Of a DNA stretch of 64,000 bases, positions 1-7,899 are shown in pieces. Numbering within the stretch: position 1 is the stretch's first letter; every line of letters starts with the position of its first letter. The stretch comes from Streptomyces typhae. Lineage in GTDB: Bacteria; Actinomycetota; Actinomycetes; Streptomycetales; Streptomycetaceae. The notes under the pieces were generated by a model. The model worked only from the letters and a program-made list of their open reading frames with translations. It was not told where the DNA came from and did not search any database. The stretch covers positions 62,001 to 126,000 of the forward strand of contig NZ_WPNZ01000007.1 of the NCBI RefSeq assembly GCF_009755605.1. The letters are read 5' to 3'. The position numbers were made by a program, and so were the translations under genes.

Positions 1-161
1 CTCGCCTTGCAAAACGCCACGCCCTTCAGAGCCTGAGGACAGTCTAGGCAGTTTCCCGTTCTCTCAACTCTGCCACCTTGACCCCTTGCCTCAGGGTCGC
101 AAGGATCGAACAGGGAACGGGGCGAAGCCCCTACCGCCAACCTGAGCCAGGGGGTCAGCCG

Positions 162-368
162 GTGAAACTCAAACAGCTTGCGAGCGAGTGCGACGAGGGG
201 CCTTGTCCGACCGTTTGGGAGATCGACGGCACGGAGAACGTCCTGGTGCAGGGCTTCAAGGTGGACGACACGCAAGCACTGGCCACCATGCAGCTGCCGG
301 TCGACGAAACCGCCGTCCGCATCCCTATGTCACTGATTCTGAAGGTGGCCCGTGAACATCTCGCCTGA
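162..368 (+). CDS. Small conserved protein partnered with DUF6879 (copy 1)
   Basis: A 68-aa protein of unknown function. The GTG at 162 is preceded by a GGGGG-type ribosome binding site about 8 nt upstream and is preferred over the in-frame start at 78, which has none. It is clearly related to the small protein at 3401-3628: both share a 'LVQG(F/L)KV' core and a 'P.(D/E)ET.V.IP' segment. Its last codons overlap the start of the DUF6879 gene at 352, so the two are probably translationally coupled. I infer that it acts with DUF6879, in the way small DUF397 proteins accompany XRE-DUF5753 regulators in streptomycetes. No catalytic residues are visible. The 161 bases to its left hold nothing I can identify. 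Confidence 0.75.
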   Translation: MKLKQLASECDEGPCPTVWEIDGTENVLVQGFKVDDTQALATMQLPVDETAVRIPMSLILKVAREHLA

Positions 369-897
369 GGAATTCGGAAAGCTCTTCTCGGGGTTTCGGC
401 GCGAGGCCTTCCGGCTCGAAACCCTGGACGACTACAGCAAGTCGGGCGGGGTCGACGCCTACCGCGCGTTCTTGGCCGGCAGGCCACAGCCGGAAGAGTA
501 CAAGGCGGCCGGCTGGGTCACGACCGTACGGGACGCCACACAGGCCGGCAAGCGCATGTACCGCGTGCACATCCTGGCCCGCCCCTTGAGTGATTACCTG
601 CGCTTCGAACTCGGATGGGGCTACGTCCGGAACCAGGAAGCCGGGGAAGAATTCTTCATTCTCGATACCACCGACCGGTCGAACCCACTGGCGGGTGTGC
701 CGGACTTCTGGGCCTTCGATGAACGCTCGGTCGTGACCATGCAGTACGGCAACGGCGGAGAGTTCTTGGGCGCGGAGCTGATCCCCGAGGAACAGGCGCA
801 GGAGTGGCTGAAGCTCCGAGACGTAGCCCTGGGTAGCGCTGTCCCTTTCCGCGGCTGGTGGGAGCGGCACAAGCCGCGGAGGACTAGCGAATTGTGA
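352..897 (+). CDS. DUF6879 family protein (copy 1)
   Basis: A 181-aa cytosolic protein of the DUF6879 type, function unknown. Family hallmarks include an N-terminal 'EEFGKLF...FRLET.D.Y' region, the 'PLSDYLRFEL' motif at about residues 77-86 and 'DFWAFDE' near residue 120. The same motifs occur in the second copy at 2911-3423. The GTG start overlaps the upstream small gene by 17 nt and has an AAGGTGG ribosome binding site. Such proteins sit beside XRE-DUF5753 regulators in Streptomyces and are thought to be accessory to a toxin-antitoxin-like or developmental regulatory module. This copy has no regulator of its own in the window, although one could lie to the left. It ends with a basic tail. 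Confidence 0.8.
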   Translation: MNISPEEFGKLFSGFRREAFRLETLDDYSKSGGVDAYRAFLAGRPQPEEYKAAGWVTTVRDATQAGKRMYRVHILARPLSDYLRFELGWGYVRNQEAGEEFFILDTTDRSNPLAGVPDFWAFDERSVVTMQYGNGGEFLGAELIPEEQAQEWLKLRDVALGSAVPFRGWWERHKPRRTSEL

Positions 898-994
898 ATG
901 TGCGACGAGCAGACAGTCGCTCACTGCAGAGAAACAGAAGGAACCGGCGGAGACCCTCTGGGGGCCCCGCCGCGCTGCCGGGTCCTTCCCACGC

Positions 995-1432
995 TCATCG
1001 ACGCATTGTTCCCGCGCAGTGCTGGGGATAGCGCGTGTGCTTGACCGAGAGCTGCGCGGACGTGAGAGCGGGCACAGCCATATCACCCGTGATCAGCACG
1101 TCATGATGTGCCCAGCTGGCGAGGCCGGCTCGGCGGCCGCCACCCTGTAGCTGCCACTTCTCGTCAGGCATCTTCACGACGAGGTCGGCCCCCACGATGA
1201 CGGCACGTGTTGCCTGAGTCACGATCCAACGCGCTTTCTCGATGTCCTGTGCCGACAAGCGGCAACATCGATCCGCCATCTGCCAAAGGGTTTGCCATGG
1301 GACGCCCCGCGTCACCGGGCCGATGTAGGCGATCTGCTGATTCTCTACAAGCTTCGACGCATAGCCGAACGCAGGGCCGAACAGTCTGAAGACTGCGACT
1401 CGTCCCTGCCCTCCGTGGGCAGCTTCCGGCAT
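995..1432 (-). CDS. Hypothetical protein, unrecognised
   Basis: A 145-aa ORF that I do not recognise. It starts with ATG at 1432 behind a GGAGAG ribosome binding site. It lies 64 nt downstream of the GRDP-like gene on the same strand, so the two may share a transcript. The N-terminal half has mixed hydrophobic stretches (about 'QIAYIGPVTRGVPW' at 33-46). The centre reads like an alpha/beta segment ('VIVGADLVVKMPDEKW'), and there is no signal peptide or clear membrane helix. The weak evidence is length, codon bias and a plausible ribosome binding site. Confidence 0.5.
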   Translation of the reverse strand: MPEAAHGGQGRVAVFRLFGPAFGYASKLVENQQIAYIGPVTRGVPWQTLWQMADRCCRLSAQDIEKARWIVTQATRAVIVGADLVVKMPDEKWQLQGGGRRAGLASWAHHDVLITGDMAVPALTSAQLSVKHTRYPQHCAGTMRR

Positions 1433-1496
1433 GAGACTCTCCTATGGAGCCGACGGCGCCCGCAACTGCGGGCCCGGGGCACTGTCGAGCGATCGG

Positions 1497-1940
1497 CTAG
1501 CAGCAAGGGCCGTCGCCACAGCAGGTCGGTTCGTTGCACGCGGCGGACATCTGCCACAGCCGCCGGTCCACCTCGAATCCAGCCTTTTCGATGTGGTCCA
1601 CGACCGAGACCATCAGGCCCCGAGTGCGCACCTTCGAGTTGGGCCTGTGATGCAGGAAGCGCCCGAAGTTCACACGGCACCATTCGGTGTACTCGACGCT
1701 GTGCAGCATGAAGGTGTGCCAGGCGGGATCGACTTCCTTGGACGGAGCGAGAATGCCTTCCGTGCGGGTCGTCCCCATGGTCCACAGGAACGCCAGACCC
1801 TGATCCATGATCCGGTCCGCCATGCTTCGCTCGTATCCGTATTCATCGGCGCAAAAATCCACCAAGCGCCGGAACAGATCCTGCGGAACAAGGTCCCGCC
1901 CGTGCCGTGTACCGACCGGGTGCCTCAGAGCGTAAGTCAC
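1497..1940 (-). CDS. Glycine-rich-domain-protein-like (GRDP/DUF1399-like) with Cys-rich tail
   Basis: A 147-aa protein. The GTG at 1940 is preferred because AAGGAG lies 7 nt upstream; an in-frame ATG at 1988 lacks such a site. The core has the hallmark 'EVDPAWHTFMLHSVEYTEWC' stretch near residues 70-90, followed by 'FLHHRPN'. These resemble the Asp-x-x-Trp-His and HH motifs of the GRDP-like family known from plants, fungi and actinobacteria. The C-terminus ends in 'CNEPTCCGDGPCC', a dense cluster of cysteines suited to metal binding or disulfides. No signal peptide is visible. The function in bacteria is unknown. The strand and the short gap suggest co-transcription with the ORF at 995-1432. 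Confidence 0.7.
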   Translation of the reverse strand: MTYALRHPVGTRHGRDLVPQDLFRRLVDFCADEYGYERSMADRIMDQGLAFLWTMGTTRTEGILAPSKEVDPAWHTFMLHSVEYTEWCRVNFGRFLHHRPNSKVRTRGLMVSVVDHIEKAGFEVDRRLWQMSAACNEPTCCGDGPCC

Positions 1941-2038
1941 GATGCTCCTTCTCTTCTGCGAATTCGGAGGGAGAGACATGTAGAGCATCGGGCCGCGTCG
2001 TCACGGGGCTCAACGAGTGTGCCGGAACTTGCCAATGA

Positions 2039-2887
2039 TCACCCGAGCGCGTCAGTCGCCTTACTGATGAGCGCATGTGCGGCAGGACCGTACACAGCCA
2101 TCCCCGCCAGCATGGCGAACGTCTCGGCGTACAGAGCGATCTCGTGCGGCTGGACGACGGTCAGGTGCGCCGAGACCAGTTCGACGTTTGCCTGTGCGTC
2201 GTCGAAGAGGAAGAACCCCTCGACGGGCCACAGAGCGGAGCGGTCGGCGTCGAGCGGAATGATTCCGAGGCTGACCGACGGCAGTGTGGAGACAGAGAGA
2301 AGATGCCGGAGCTGACCGGACATGGTCTCGGAGCCACCGATACGGTACTTGAGCGCCGCCTCTTCCAGGATCACCGAGAAACGGTGGTTACCCTCGTACA
2401 CGATGTGCTGCTTGGCGACTCGGACGAGCACGGCTTCGTCCACGTCGTCGACGAGCCGCCGCCGGTCACGGATCGAGGACAGCAGCGCTCTGATGTACGC
2501 CTCTGTCTGCAGGGGACCTGGGACGAGCCACGAGGAATAGATGCGGTACCGAAGAGTGCGCTCCCAGATCGGGATCACTGATTCCTGAACCCGTCGAAGC
2601 CCAGAGCGTTCGATGCGACGCCATTCGACATACATGCCTTCGATGCCACGTGCGGTGGCGATCAGATCCTCAGCGAGTTGTGCTGCTCCGCAATGGCGCG
2701 TGTAGGCACGGATGTCTTCGAATGATGGAGTCCTGGAACCATTCTCGAGCCGCGAACACTTGGATTCGTGCCAGCCCGTAAGCACGGCGAGCGCCCGCGC
2801 GGAGAGTCCGGAGTCCTTCCGGATCTCGCGCAGGCGCCGTCCGAACGCAACACGCGCCTCCTGAACCGAGGAGGATGGCGTAGACAT
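2039..2887 (-). CDS. XRE-family transcriptional regulator with DUF5753 domain
   Basis: A 282-aa DNA-binding protein. Residues about 10-75 form a cro/C1-type helix-turn-helix ('FGRRLREIRKDSGLSARALA', then 'WHESKCSRLENG'). The rest, about 95-275, is the DUF5753 domain with the usual 'YRIYSSWLVPGPLQTEAYIRA' and 'FFLFDDAQANVELVSAHL' segments. This architecture is the large Streptomyces family that includes BldB-partner and Scr1/antitoxin-like regulators. It is the last gene of a leftward operon (small protein - DUF6879 - XRE), 23 nt after DUF6879, and probably controls that operon. Confidence 0.9.
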   Translation of the reverse strand: MSTPSSSVQEARVAFGRRLREIRKDSGLSARALAVLTGWHESKCSRLENGSRTPSFEDIRAYTRHCGAAQLAEDLIATARGIEGMYVEWRRIERSGLRRVQESVIPIWERTLRYRIYSSWLVPGPLQTEAYIRALLSSIRDRRRLVDDVDEAVLVRVAKQHIVYEGNHRFSVILEEAALKYRIGGSETMSGQLRHLLSVSTLPSVSLGIIPLDADRSALWPVEGFFLFDDAQANVELVSAHLTVVQPHEIALYAETFAMLAGMAVYGPAAHALISKATDALG

Positions 2888-2910
2888 CGGGGATCAGCCT
2901 GTCCTGCCGG

Positions 2911-3423
2911 TCACACCAATCGGTACTGGTTGTGCGGCACCGTCTTCTCCCACACCGACTCGAAGGCCGCCGCGAGGAAGGACACGAGCTGCGTGTCCTC
3001 GGTGTACTCGTGCTCCAACGAGTCGCCGTCCCCGTCGAAGTGGTTGATCAGCGCGACCCGCCGGTCGAAGACCCAGAAATCGTTGCCCGGCAGGGCCAGA
3101 GAGGTCGCCTGCCGTCGCGGCAGCCAGCCGACTTCCTCCCCGGCCGCGATGTTGAGTCCCTCGGTGACCGAGTGCTCGAAGCGGATGTAGTCCGAGACCG
3201 GTTCGGAGACGATGCGCGCACGTCGTACGACGACGCCCCGGCCGGTGGCCTCCTGCACAGTGTTGAGCCAGTCGCTCCAACGTTCGACGGGTTCGATGGT
3301 CTTGCCCGCGCTCCAGTCGATGAACGCCGGGTCCGATCGCATGTAGCCGTCACGCGTCTCCAAGTGGACTGCTGCCTCTTGGCTGTGCTGGAACAGCTCG
3401 TCAAACGTCGGAGTCTTCGCCAC
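2911..3423 (-). CDS. DUF6879 family protein (copy 2)
   Basis: A 170-aa paralogue of the protein at 352-897. Shared motifs include 'VHLETRDGY' near the N-terminus, 'EPVSDYIRFEH' at about 73-83 and 'NDFWVFDRR' near 115. The GTG start at 3423 overlaps the end of the upstream small gene by 23 nt, mirroring the gene overlap in copy 1. It is encoded between the small partner and the XRE-DUF5753 regulator, so the three probably form one functional unit. Biochemical role unknown. Divergence from copy 1 is high outside the motifs, which argues for an old duplication or separate acquisition rather than a recent tandem copy. Confidence 0.85.
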   Translation of the reverse strand: MAKTPTFDELFQHSQEAAVHLETRDGYMRSDPAFIDWSAGKTIEPVERWSDWLNTVQEATGRGVVVRRARIVSEPVSDYIRFEHSVTEGLNIAAGEEVGWLPRRQATSLALPGNDFWVFDRRVALINHFDGDGDSLEHEYTEDTQLVSFLAAAFESVWEKTVPHNQYRLV

Positions 3424-3628
3424 GCTGCACCTCCAGGAAGAACCGCACCATCCGCCGCGGGATCTCGACGACCGTTTCGTGGTCGGGCAGCTCCATCACG
3501 GACAGACGCTCCGCGTCACCGACCTTCAGTCCTTGGACGAGGTAGGTGTCCTTGACGTCGTCGAGGTAGATCGTTGGAGACCCCCCGCTGGGGCTCTCGG
3601 GATCCTTGCCGAGCTTGCGCAGGGCCAT
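3401..3628 (-). CDS. Small conserved protein partnered with DUF6879 (copy 2)
   Basis: A 75-aa protein and first gene of the small protein - DUF6879 - XRE operon. The ATG at 3628 has a strong GAGGAGG ribosome binding site 5 nt upstream. It shares the 'YLVQGLKV' core and the 'ELPDHETVVEIP' segment with the product of 162-368. It lacks a signal sequence or membrane helix. Function unknown; inferred to work with DUF6879. Confidence 0.8.
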   Translation of the reverse strand: MALRKLGKDPESPSGGSPTIYLDDVKDTYLVQGLKVGDAERLSVMELPDHETVVEIPRRMVRFFLEVQRGEDSDV

Positions 3629-3757
3629 GGTGTCCTCCTCGGTCAGAACCGACGATCTGTGTGCCCAACCGTGCACCGGTCCGCCCCTTCGGCACATCGA
3701 ACTTGCCGAAACTTGCCCGCAGGTCCGCCCGACCACGCGGGGAGCGGTCCTCGTATC

Positions 3758-4936
3758 TCACCGGTTCACGCGGACACCCCGGCGCCACACCTCCGACACC
3801 AGCGGCACCCCCGGCCGGTACGCCAGATGCACATGGCTCGGCGCGTCCAGGAGGGCCAGGTCCGCGCGGGCGCCAGGGCCGAGGCGGCCCACGTCCGTGC
3901 GGCGCAGGGCCGCCGCGCCGCCCGCCGTCGCCGACCAGAGGGCTTCGTCCGGGGTCATGCCCATGTCGCGTACGGCGAGGGCGATGCAGAACGGGACCGA
4001 GGACGTGAAGGACGAGCCCGGGTTGCAGTCCGTGGACAGGGCCACCGTCGCGCCCGCGTCCAGGAGGCGGCGGGCGTCCGGCCACTCGGCGCGGGTGGAG
4101 AACTCCGCGCCCGGGAGGAGCGTTGCCACCGTGTCGCTGTTCGCGAGGGCGTCGACGTCCGCGTCGGTGAGGTGCGTGCAGTGGTCGGCCGACGCCGCGT
4201 CCAGTTCCACGGCCAGTTGGACGCCGGGGCCGTACGAGAGCTGGTTGGCGTGCACCCGGGGGTGCAGGCCCTTCGCCTTGCCCGCCGTCAGGATCGCCCG
4301 CGCCTGGTCGCCGTCGAAGGCCCCCTTCTCGCAGAACACGTCCACCCAGCGGGCGTGCGGCGCGCACGCCTCCAGCATCTCGCCGGTGACGAGGTCCACG
4401 TACGCCGCCGGGTCGTCGGCGAAGTCCGGGGACACGATGTGGGCGCCGAGGAACGTCACCTCGTCGGTGTGGCGGGCCGCGATGCGCAGGGCGCGGGCCT
4501 CGTCCCGCGTCGTCAGGCCGTAGCCCGACTTCGTCTCGAAGGTGGTGGTGCCCTGGCGCAGGGCCTCCCTGAGGTAGCGGGTGACATTCGCTTCGAGTTC
4601 TGCGTCCGTCGCCGCGCGCGTCGCCGCGACCGTGGTGCGGATGCCTCCCGCCTCGTACGGGCGGCCCTCCATGCGGGCGTTGAACTCCTTCGTGCGGTCG
4701 CCCGCGAAGAGCAGGTGGCTGTGGGAGTCCACGAAGCCCGGGACGGCCGCGCGGCCCGCCGCGTCGTACGTCTCGTCCGCCGCCGGGGCCTTGGCCGTCG
4801 GGCCCGCCCAGGCGACTGTCTCGCCCTCCAGGACGAGGGCCGCGTTCTCGACGATGCCGAGGGGGCCCTCTCCGAGGGCGGGGTCGTTGGTGACCAGGGT
4901 GGCGATGTTCGTGATGGCGGTCGTGGTGGTGGTCAT
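3758..4936 (-). CDS. hutI: Imidazolonepropionase
   Basis: A 392-aa cytosolic amidohydrolase. It hydrolyses 4-imidazolone-5-propionate to N-formimino-L-glutamate in histidine degradation. The metal-site signature '[15 protein letters not shown]' is near residues 65-80, and the substrate-loop-like '[12 protein letters not shown]' and late '[10 protein letters not shown]' motifs fit HutI. The ATG at 4936 (followed by a Thr-rich start) is chosen over upstream in-frame codons, which would add a Pro/Arg-rich tail without homology. It is the last gene of the leftward operon hutU - M20 amidohydrolase - hutF - hutI, separated from hutF by 261 nt of inverted-repeat DNA. Confidence 0.95.
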   Translation of the reverse strand: MTTTTTAITNIATLVTNDPALGEGPLGIVENAALVLEGETVAWAGPTAKAPAADETYDAAGRAAVPGFVDSHSHLLFAGDRTKEFNARMEGRPYEAGGIRTTVAATRAATDAELEANVTRYLREALRQGTTTFETKSGYGLTTRDEARALRIAARHTDEVTFLGAHIVSPDFADDPAAYVDLVTGEMLEACAPHARWVDVFCEKGAFDGDQARAILTAGKAKGLHPRVHANQLSYGPGVQLAVELDAASADHCTHLTDADVDALANSDTVATLLPGAEFSTRAEWPDARRLLDAGATVALSTDCNPGSSFTSSVPFCIALAVRDMGMTPDEALWSATAGGAAALRRTDVGRLGPGARADLALLDAPSHVHLAYRPGVPLVSEVWRRGVRVNR

Positions 4937-4984
4937 CGTCCTGTCCGGGGGGGTGGGTGGGGGTGCGGGCCGGGGGCCTTGCCG

Positions 4985-5172
4985 GGGGCTCCCCAATCCC
5001 GCCCCTTCCCGAAACCAGGGGGCTCCGCCCCCTGGACCCCCGTATCGGCGCTTCGCGCCTCGTCCTCAAACGCCGGACGGGCTGAACACGTGCCGGTGAG
5101 TTCCAGCCCCTCCGGCGTTTGAGGAGCGGGGTCTGGGGCGGAGCCCCAGTTTCGGAGAAGGGGCGGGCCTGG
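4985..5172. repeat. Large palindromic intergenic repeat between hutF and hutI
   Basis: Nested inverted repeats. An outer arm around 4998-5022 (CCCGCCCCTTC...GAAACCAGG) pairs with 5144-5167. An inner arm TCCTCAAACGCCGGA at 5063-5077 pairs with the complementary CCGGCGTTTGAGGA at 5112-5125. The same 'CCGTCCGGCGTTTGAGGA' core recurs at 18.3-18.6 kb and at 33.06 kb, so this is a dispersed repeat family. Within the hut operon it would form a very stable RNA structure ahead of hutI. Confidence 0.85.
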
Positions 5173-5197
5173 GGCGCCCCGCGAGGGCAGCAGCAGG

Positions 5198-6613
5198 TCA
5201 GCGCAACGCCGCCACCGCCTCCCCCAGCGCCGCCCCCACATCCCCGATCACCGCGTGCGCCCCGTCGCGTACGACATGGCGGCCGCCGACCACGGTGTCC
5301 CGGACATCCGCGGCCGAGGCGGCGAAGACGGCCACCTCCGCGCCGAGCCGGGGCACCGCGCCCGCCGTGCGGACGGAGTCGAGGGCGATGGTGGTGAAGT
5401 CGGCGAGGGCGCCGGGTTCGAGGGTGCCGGCGTCGGGCCAGCCGAGGGCGGCGTGGCCGTCGGGGGAGGCGGCGCGCAGGAGGGCAGCGGCCGTCCAGTG
5501 GCCCCGGGTGTGGGACCGCAGGCGCTCGTCGAGCTCCATGGCGCGGGCCTCTTCGAAGAGGTCGATCACGGCGTGGCTGTCGCTGCCCAGGGAGAGCGGG
5601 CTGCCCGCGCGCTGGAGGGCGGGGGCCGGGCCGATGCCGTCGGCCAGGTCCCGTTCCGTGGTCGGGCACATGCAGGTGCCGGTGCCGGAGCCGCCGATGA
5701 GGGCGATGTCCTCGTCGGTGAGGTGCGTGGCGTGCACGGCGGTCGTGCGCGGGCCGAGGACGCCGTGGTCGGCGAGGAGCCGGGTGGGCGTGCGGCCGTG
5801 GGCGGCGACGCAGGCCTCGTTCTCCGCCTTCTGCTCGGAGAGGTGGACGTGCAGCGGCGCGCCGCGTACGGCGGCCCACTCGGCGACGGTCGGCAGCTGC
5901 CGTGCGGGGACGGCCCGTACGGAGTGGACCGCCGCGCCGACGCGGGCGTGGTCACGGTCCTTCAGCAGTGCGGCACGCTCGGCCCACGCCTCCGCCGTGC
6001 CGTCGGAGAAGCGGAGCTGGTGGCGGTTGGGGGCCACGCCCCGCGAGGCGTCGATGAGGCCCGCGGCCACGTACGCCGTGTCGAGGAGCGTAATGCGGAT
6101 GCCCGCATCGGCCGCGGCGGCGATCAGCGCCTCGCCCATCGCGTTCGGGTCGGCGTAGGGGGTGCCGCCGGGCGCGTGGTGGAGGTAGTGGAACTCTCCC
6201 ACTGCCGTGATCCCGGCCAGCGCCATCTCCGCGTACACCGCCCGTGCGAGCGCGTGGTACGTCTCCGGGGTGAGGCGGTCGGCCATGGAGTACATGACCT
6301 CCCGCCACGTCCAGAACGTGCCGCTGCCGACCTGGACGGTGGAGCGCAGCGCCCGGTGGAAGGCGTGCGAGTGGGCGTTGGCGAGGCCCGGCAGGGTCAG
6401 GCCGCGCAGGACGGTGGCGCCCGGGGGCGGGGACTCGACTCCCCTCCGGACGGCGACGATCCGGCCGTCCGCGCCGACGTCCAGGGCCACCCCGGGCTCG
6501 ACGGTCGGGTCCAGCCAGGCGTGCTCCAGCCAGAACGTGGCCTTCGGCAGTTGCCGCGCCAGCGGCGCCTGCTGCGGCTCCTTCGGCTGCTGCGGCTGCG
6601 GCTGCTGCGTCAT
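5198..6613 (-). CDS. hutF: Formimidoylglutamate deiminase
   Basis: About 471 aa; an amidohydrolase-superfamily enzyme that deaminates N-formimino-L-glutamate to N-formyl-L-glutamate plus ammonia. Signatures are 'LPGLANAHSHAFHRALR' (metal-binding His pair, about residue 75), 'HVHLSEQ' in the middle and 'LGSDSHAVIDLFEEARAME' in the C-terminal third, typical of HutF. The ATG at 6613 overlaps the stop of the preceding gene (ATGA), which favours it; a GTG at 6619 would add two residues. The N-terminus carries a Gln/Pro-rich low-complexity stretch. Together with hutU and hutI it gives the two-step deiminase branch of histidine degradation. Confidence 0.93.
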   Translation of the reverse strand: MTQQPQPQQPKEPQQAPLARQLPKATFWLEHAWLDPTVEPGVALDVGADGRIVAVRRGVESPPPGATVLRGLTLPGLANAHSHAFHRALRSTVQVGSGTFWTWREVMYSMADRLTPETYHALARAVYAEMALAGITAVGEFHYLHHAPGGTPYADPNAMGEALIAAAADAGIRITLLDTAYVAAGLIDASRGVAPNRHQLRFSDGTAEAWAERAALLKDRDHARVGAAVHSVRAVPARQLPTVAEWAAVRGAPLHVHLSEQKAENEACVAAHGRTPTRLLADHGVLGPRTTAVHATHLTDEDIALIGGSGTGTCMCPTTERDLADGIGPAPALQRAGSPLSLGSDSHAVIDLFEEARAMELDERLRSHTRGHWTAAALLRAASPDGHAALGWPDAGTLEPGALADFTTIALDSVRTAGAVPRLGAEVAVFAASAADVRDTVVGGRHVVRDGAHAVIGDVGAALGEAVAALR

Positions 6614-7899
6614 CGGCACGCCAGACCTTCCAGTACGTCCGCCAGTGCGCGCACCCCGGCCAGGCAGTCGTCCTCGTCCGCGTGCTCGGCGGGCGAGTGC
6701 GAGACGCCTGTGGGGTTGCGTACGAACAGCATGGCGGTCGGGATCGACTCGGACAAAATACCCGCGTCGTGTCCCGCGCCCGTGCCGAGCACCGGGAGCG
6801 TGCCGCCGGTGCGCTCCCGCAGGATCTCGCCCATCTCGTCGCGCAGCGCGTGCTGGAACTCGACGACCGGGGTGAAGGACTCCCGGACGACGTCGAGGTC
6901 GATGCCGTGGGCCTCCGCGTACTCGCGGGCCGCCTTCTCGATCGCCGTCACCACCGTGTCCAGGGTGTCCTGGTCGGCCGCGCGGGAGTCCAGCCAGCCG
7001 CGGACCAGGGACGGGATGGCGTTGACGCCGTTCGGCTCGACGGCGATCTTGCCGAACGTGGCGAGCGCGCCCGCGAGTTCGGCCTCACGGCGGGCGGCGA
7101 GCACCGTCTCGGCGTACGACAGCATCGGGTCCCTGCGGTCCACCAGACGGGTGGTGCCCGCGTGGTTGGCCTCGCCGCGGAAGTCGAAGCGCCAGCGGCC
7201 GTGCGGCCAGATGGCGCTGGCGATGCCCACCGGATCGCCGGACAGGTCGAGGGCCCGGCCCTGTTCCACGTGCAGTTCGACGAACGCGCCGACGCGGGCG
7301 AGGCGTTCGGGGTCGGGGCCGATGGCCTCCGGGTCGTACCCGGCCCGCTCCATGGCCTGCGGGAGGGTGACGCCGTCCGCGTCCCGCAGCTCGTACGCCG
7401 CCTCGCGGGTCAGCCTGCCCGCGGTGAGGCGGGAGCCCACGCAGGCCAGGCCGAAGCGGGCGCCCTCCTCGTCGCCGAAGTTGGTGAGGGCCAGGGGGCG
7501 GGTGAACTCCGCTCCCCTGGCGCGGAGTTCGTCGAGCGCCGCGAACGACGACACCACGCCCAGGGGGCCGTCGAACGCGCCGCCGTCGGGTACGGAGTCC
7601 AGGTGCGAGCCGGTGACGACGGCGTCCCCGGCGGCCGGGTCGCCGAGCCACGCCCACTGGTTGCCGTTGCGGTCCGTCTCGTACGTCAGGCCGCGGGCCT
7701 CCGCCTGCTCCTGGAACCAGGTCCGGCAGTCGGCGTCCGCGCCCGTCCAGGCGTAGCGGCGGTAGCCGCCGGTGTCGGCGTTCCGCCCGATGGGGCGCAG
7801 GTCGTGCCACATCTTTGTGAAGGAGGAAGGGTGCGTCGGCGACTGCCGCGCCGCCGTGGCCGGGCGCGCGGTTCCCCGCGTCCCGTCGGGGCGCTTCAC
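6610..7899 (-). CDS. M20-family amidohydrolase (allantoate amidohydrolase-like), hut operon member
   Basis: A 429-aa protein. The GTG at 7899 overlaps the hutU stop (GTGA) and has GGGAGGGC upstream. The M20/AllC-type signatures are visible: '[20 protein letters not shown]' (first metal site, about 100-120), '[11 protein letters not shown]' (about 150), 'ELHVEQG' (about 225), and '[11 protein letters not shown]' near the C-terminus. Family members cleave N-carbamoyl or ureido bonds (allantoate, N-carbamoyl amino acids). Its place between hutU and hutF, with no HutG (formylglutamate hydrolase) in the window, suggests that it hydrolyses N-formylglutamate or a related intermediate; this is inference. 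Confidence 0.85.
   Translation of the reverse strand: MKRPDGTRGTARPATAARQSPTHPSSFTKMWHDLRPIGRNADTGGYRRYAWTGADADCRTWFQEQAEARGLTYETDRNGNQWAWLGDPAAGDAVVTGSHLDSVPDGGAFDGPLGVVSSFAALDELRARGAEFTRPLALTNFGDEEGARFGLACVGSRLTAGRLTREAAYELRDADGVTLPQAMERAGYDPEAIGPDPERLARVGAFVELHVEQGRALDLSGDPVGIASAIWPHGRWRFDFRGEANHAGTTRLVDRRDPMLSYAETVLAARREAELAGALATFGKIAVEPNGVNAIPSLVRGWLDSRAADQDTLDTVVTAIEKAAREYAEAHGIDLDVVRESFTPVVEFQHALRDEMGEILRERTGGTLPVLGTGAGHDAGILSESIPTAMLFVRNPTGVSHSPAEHADEDDCLAGVRALADVLEGLACR

Noticed and set aside
3516..5879. Very long minus-strand open frame (787 codons) over the hut genes
   Set aside because: It runs in another frame over hutI and hutF, is dominated by Arg/Pro/Gly, and has no domain; typical high-GC shadow frame.
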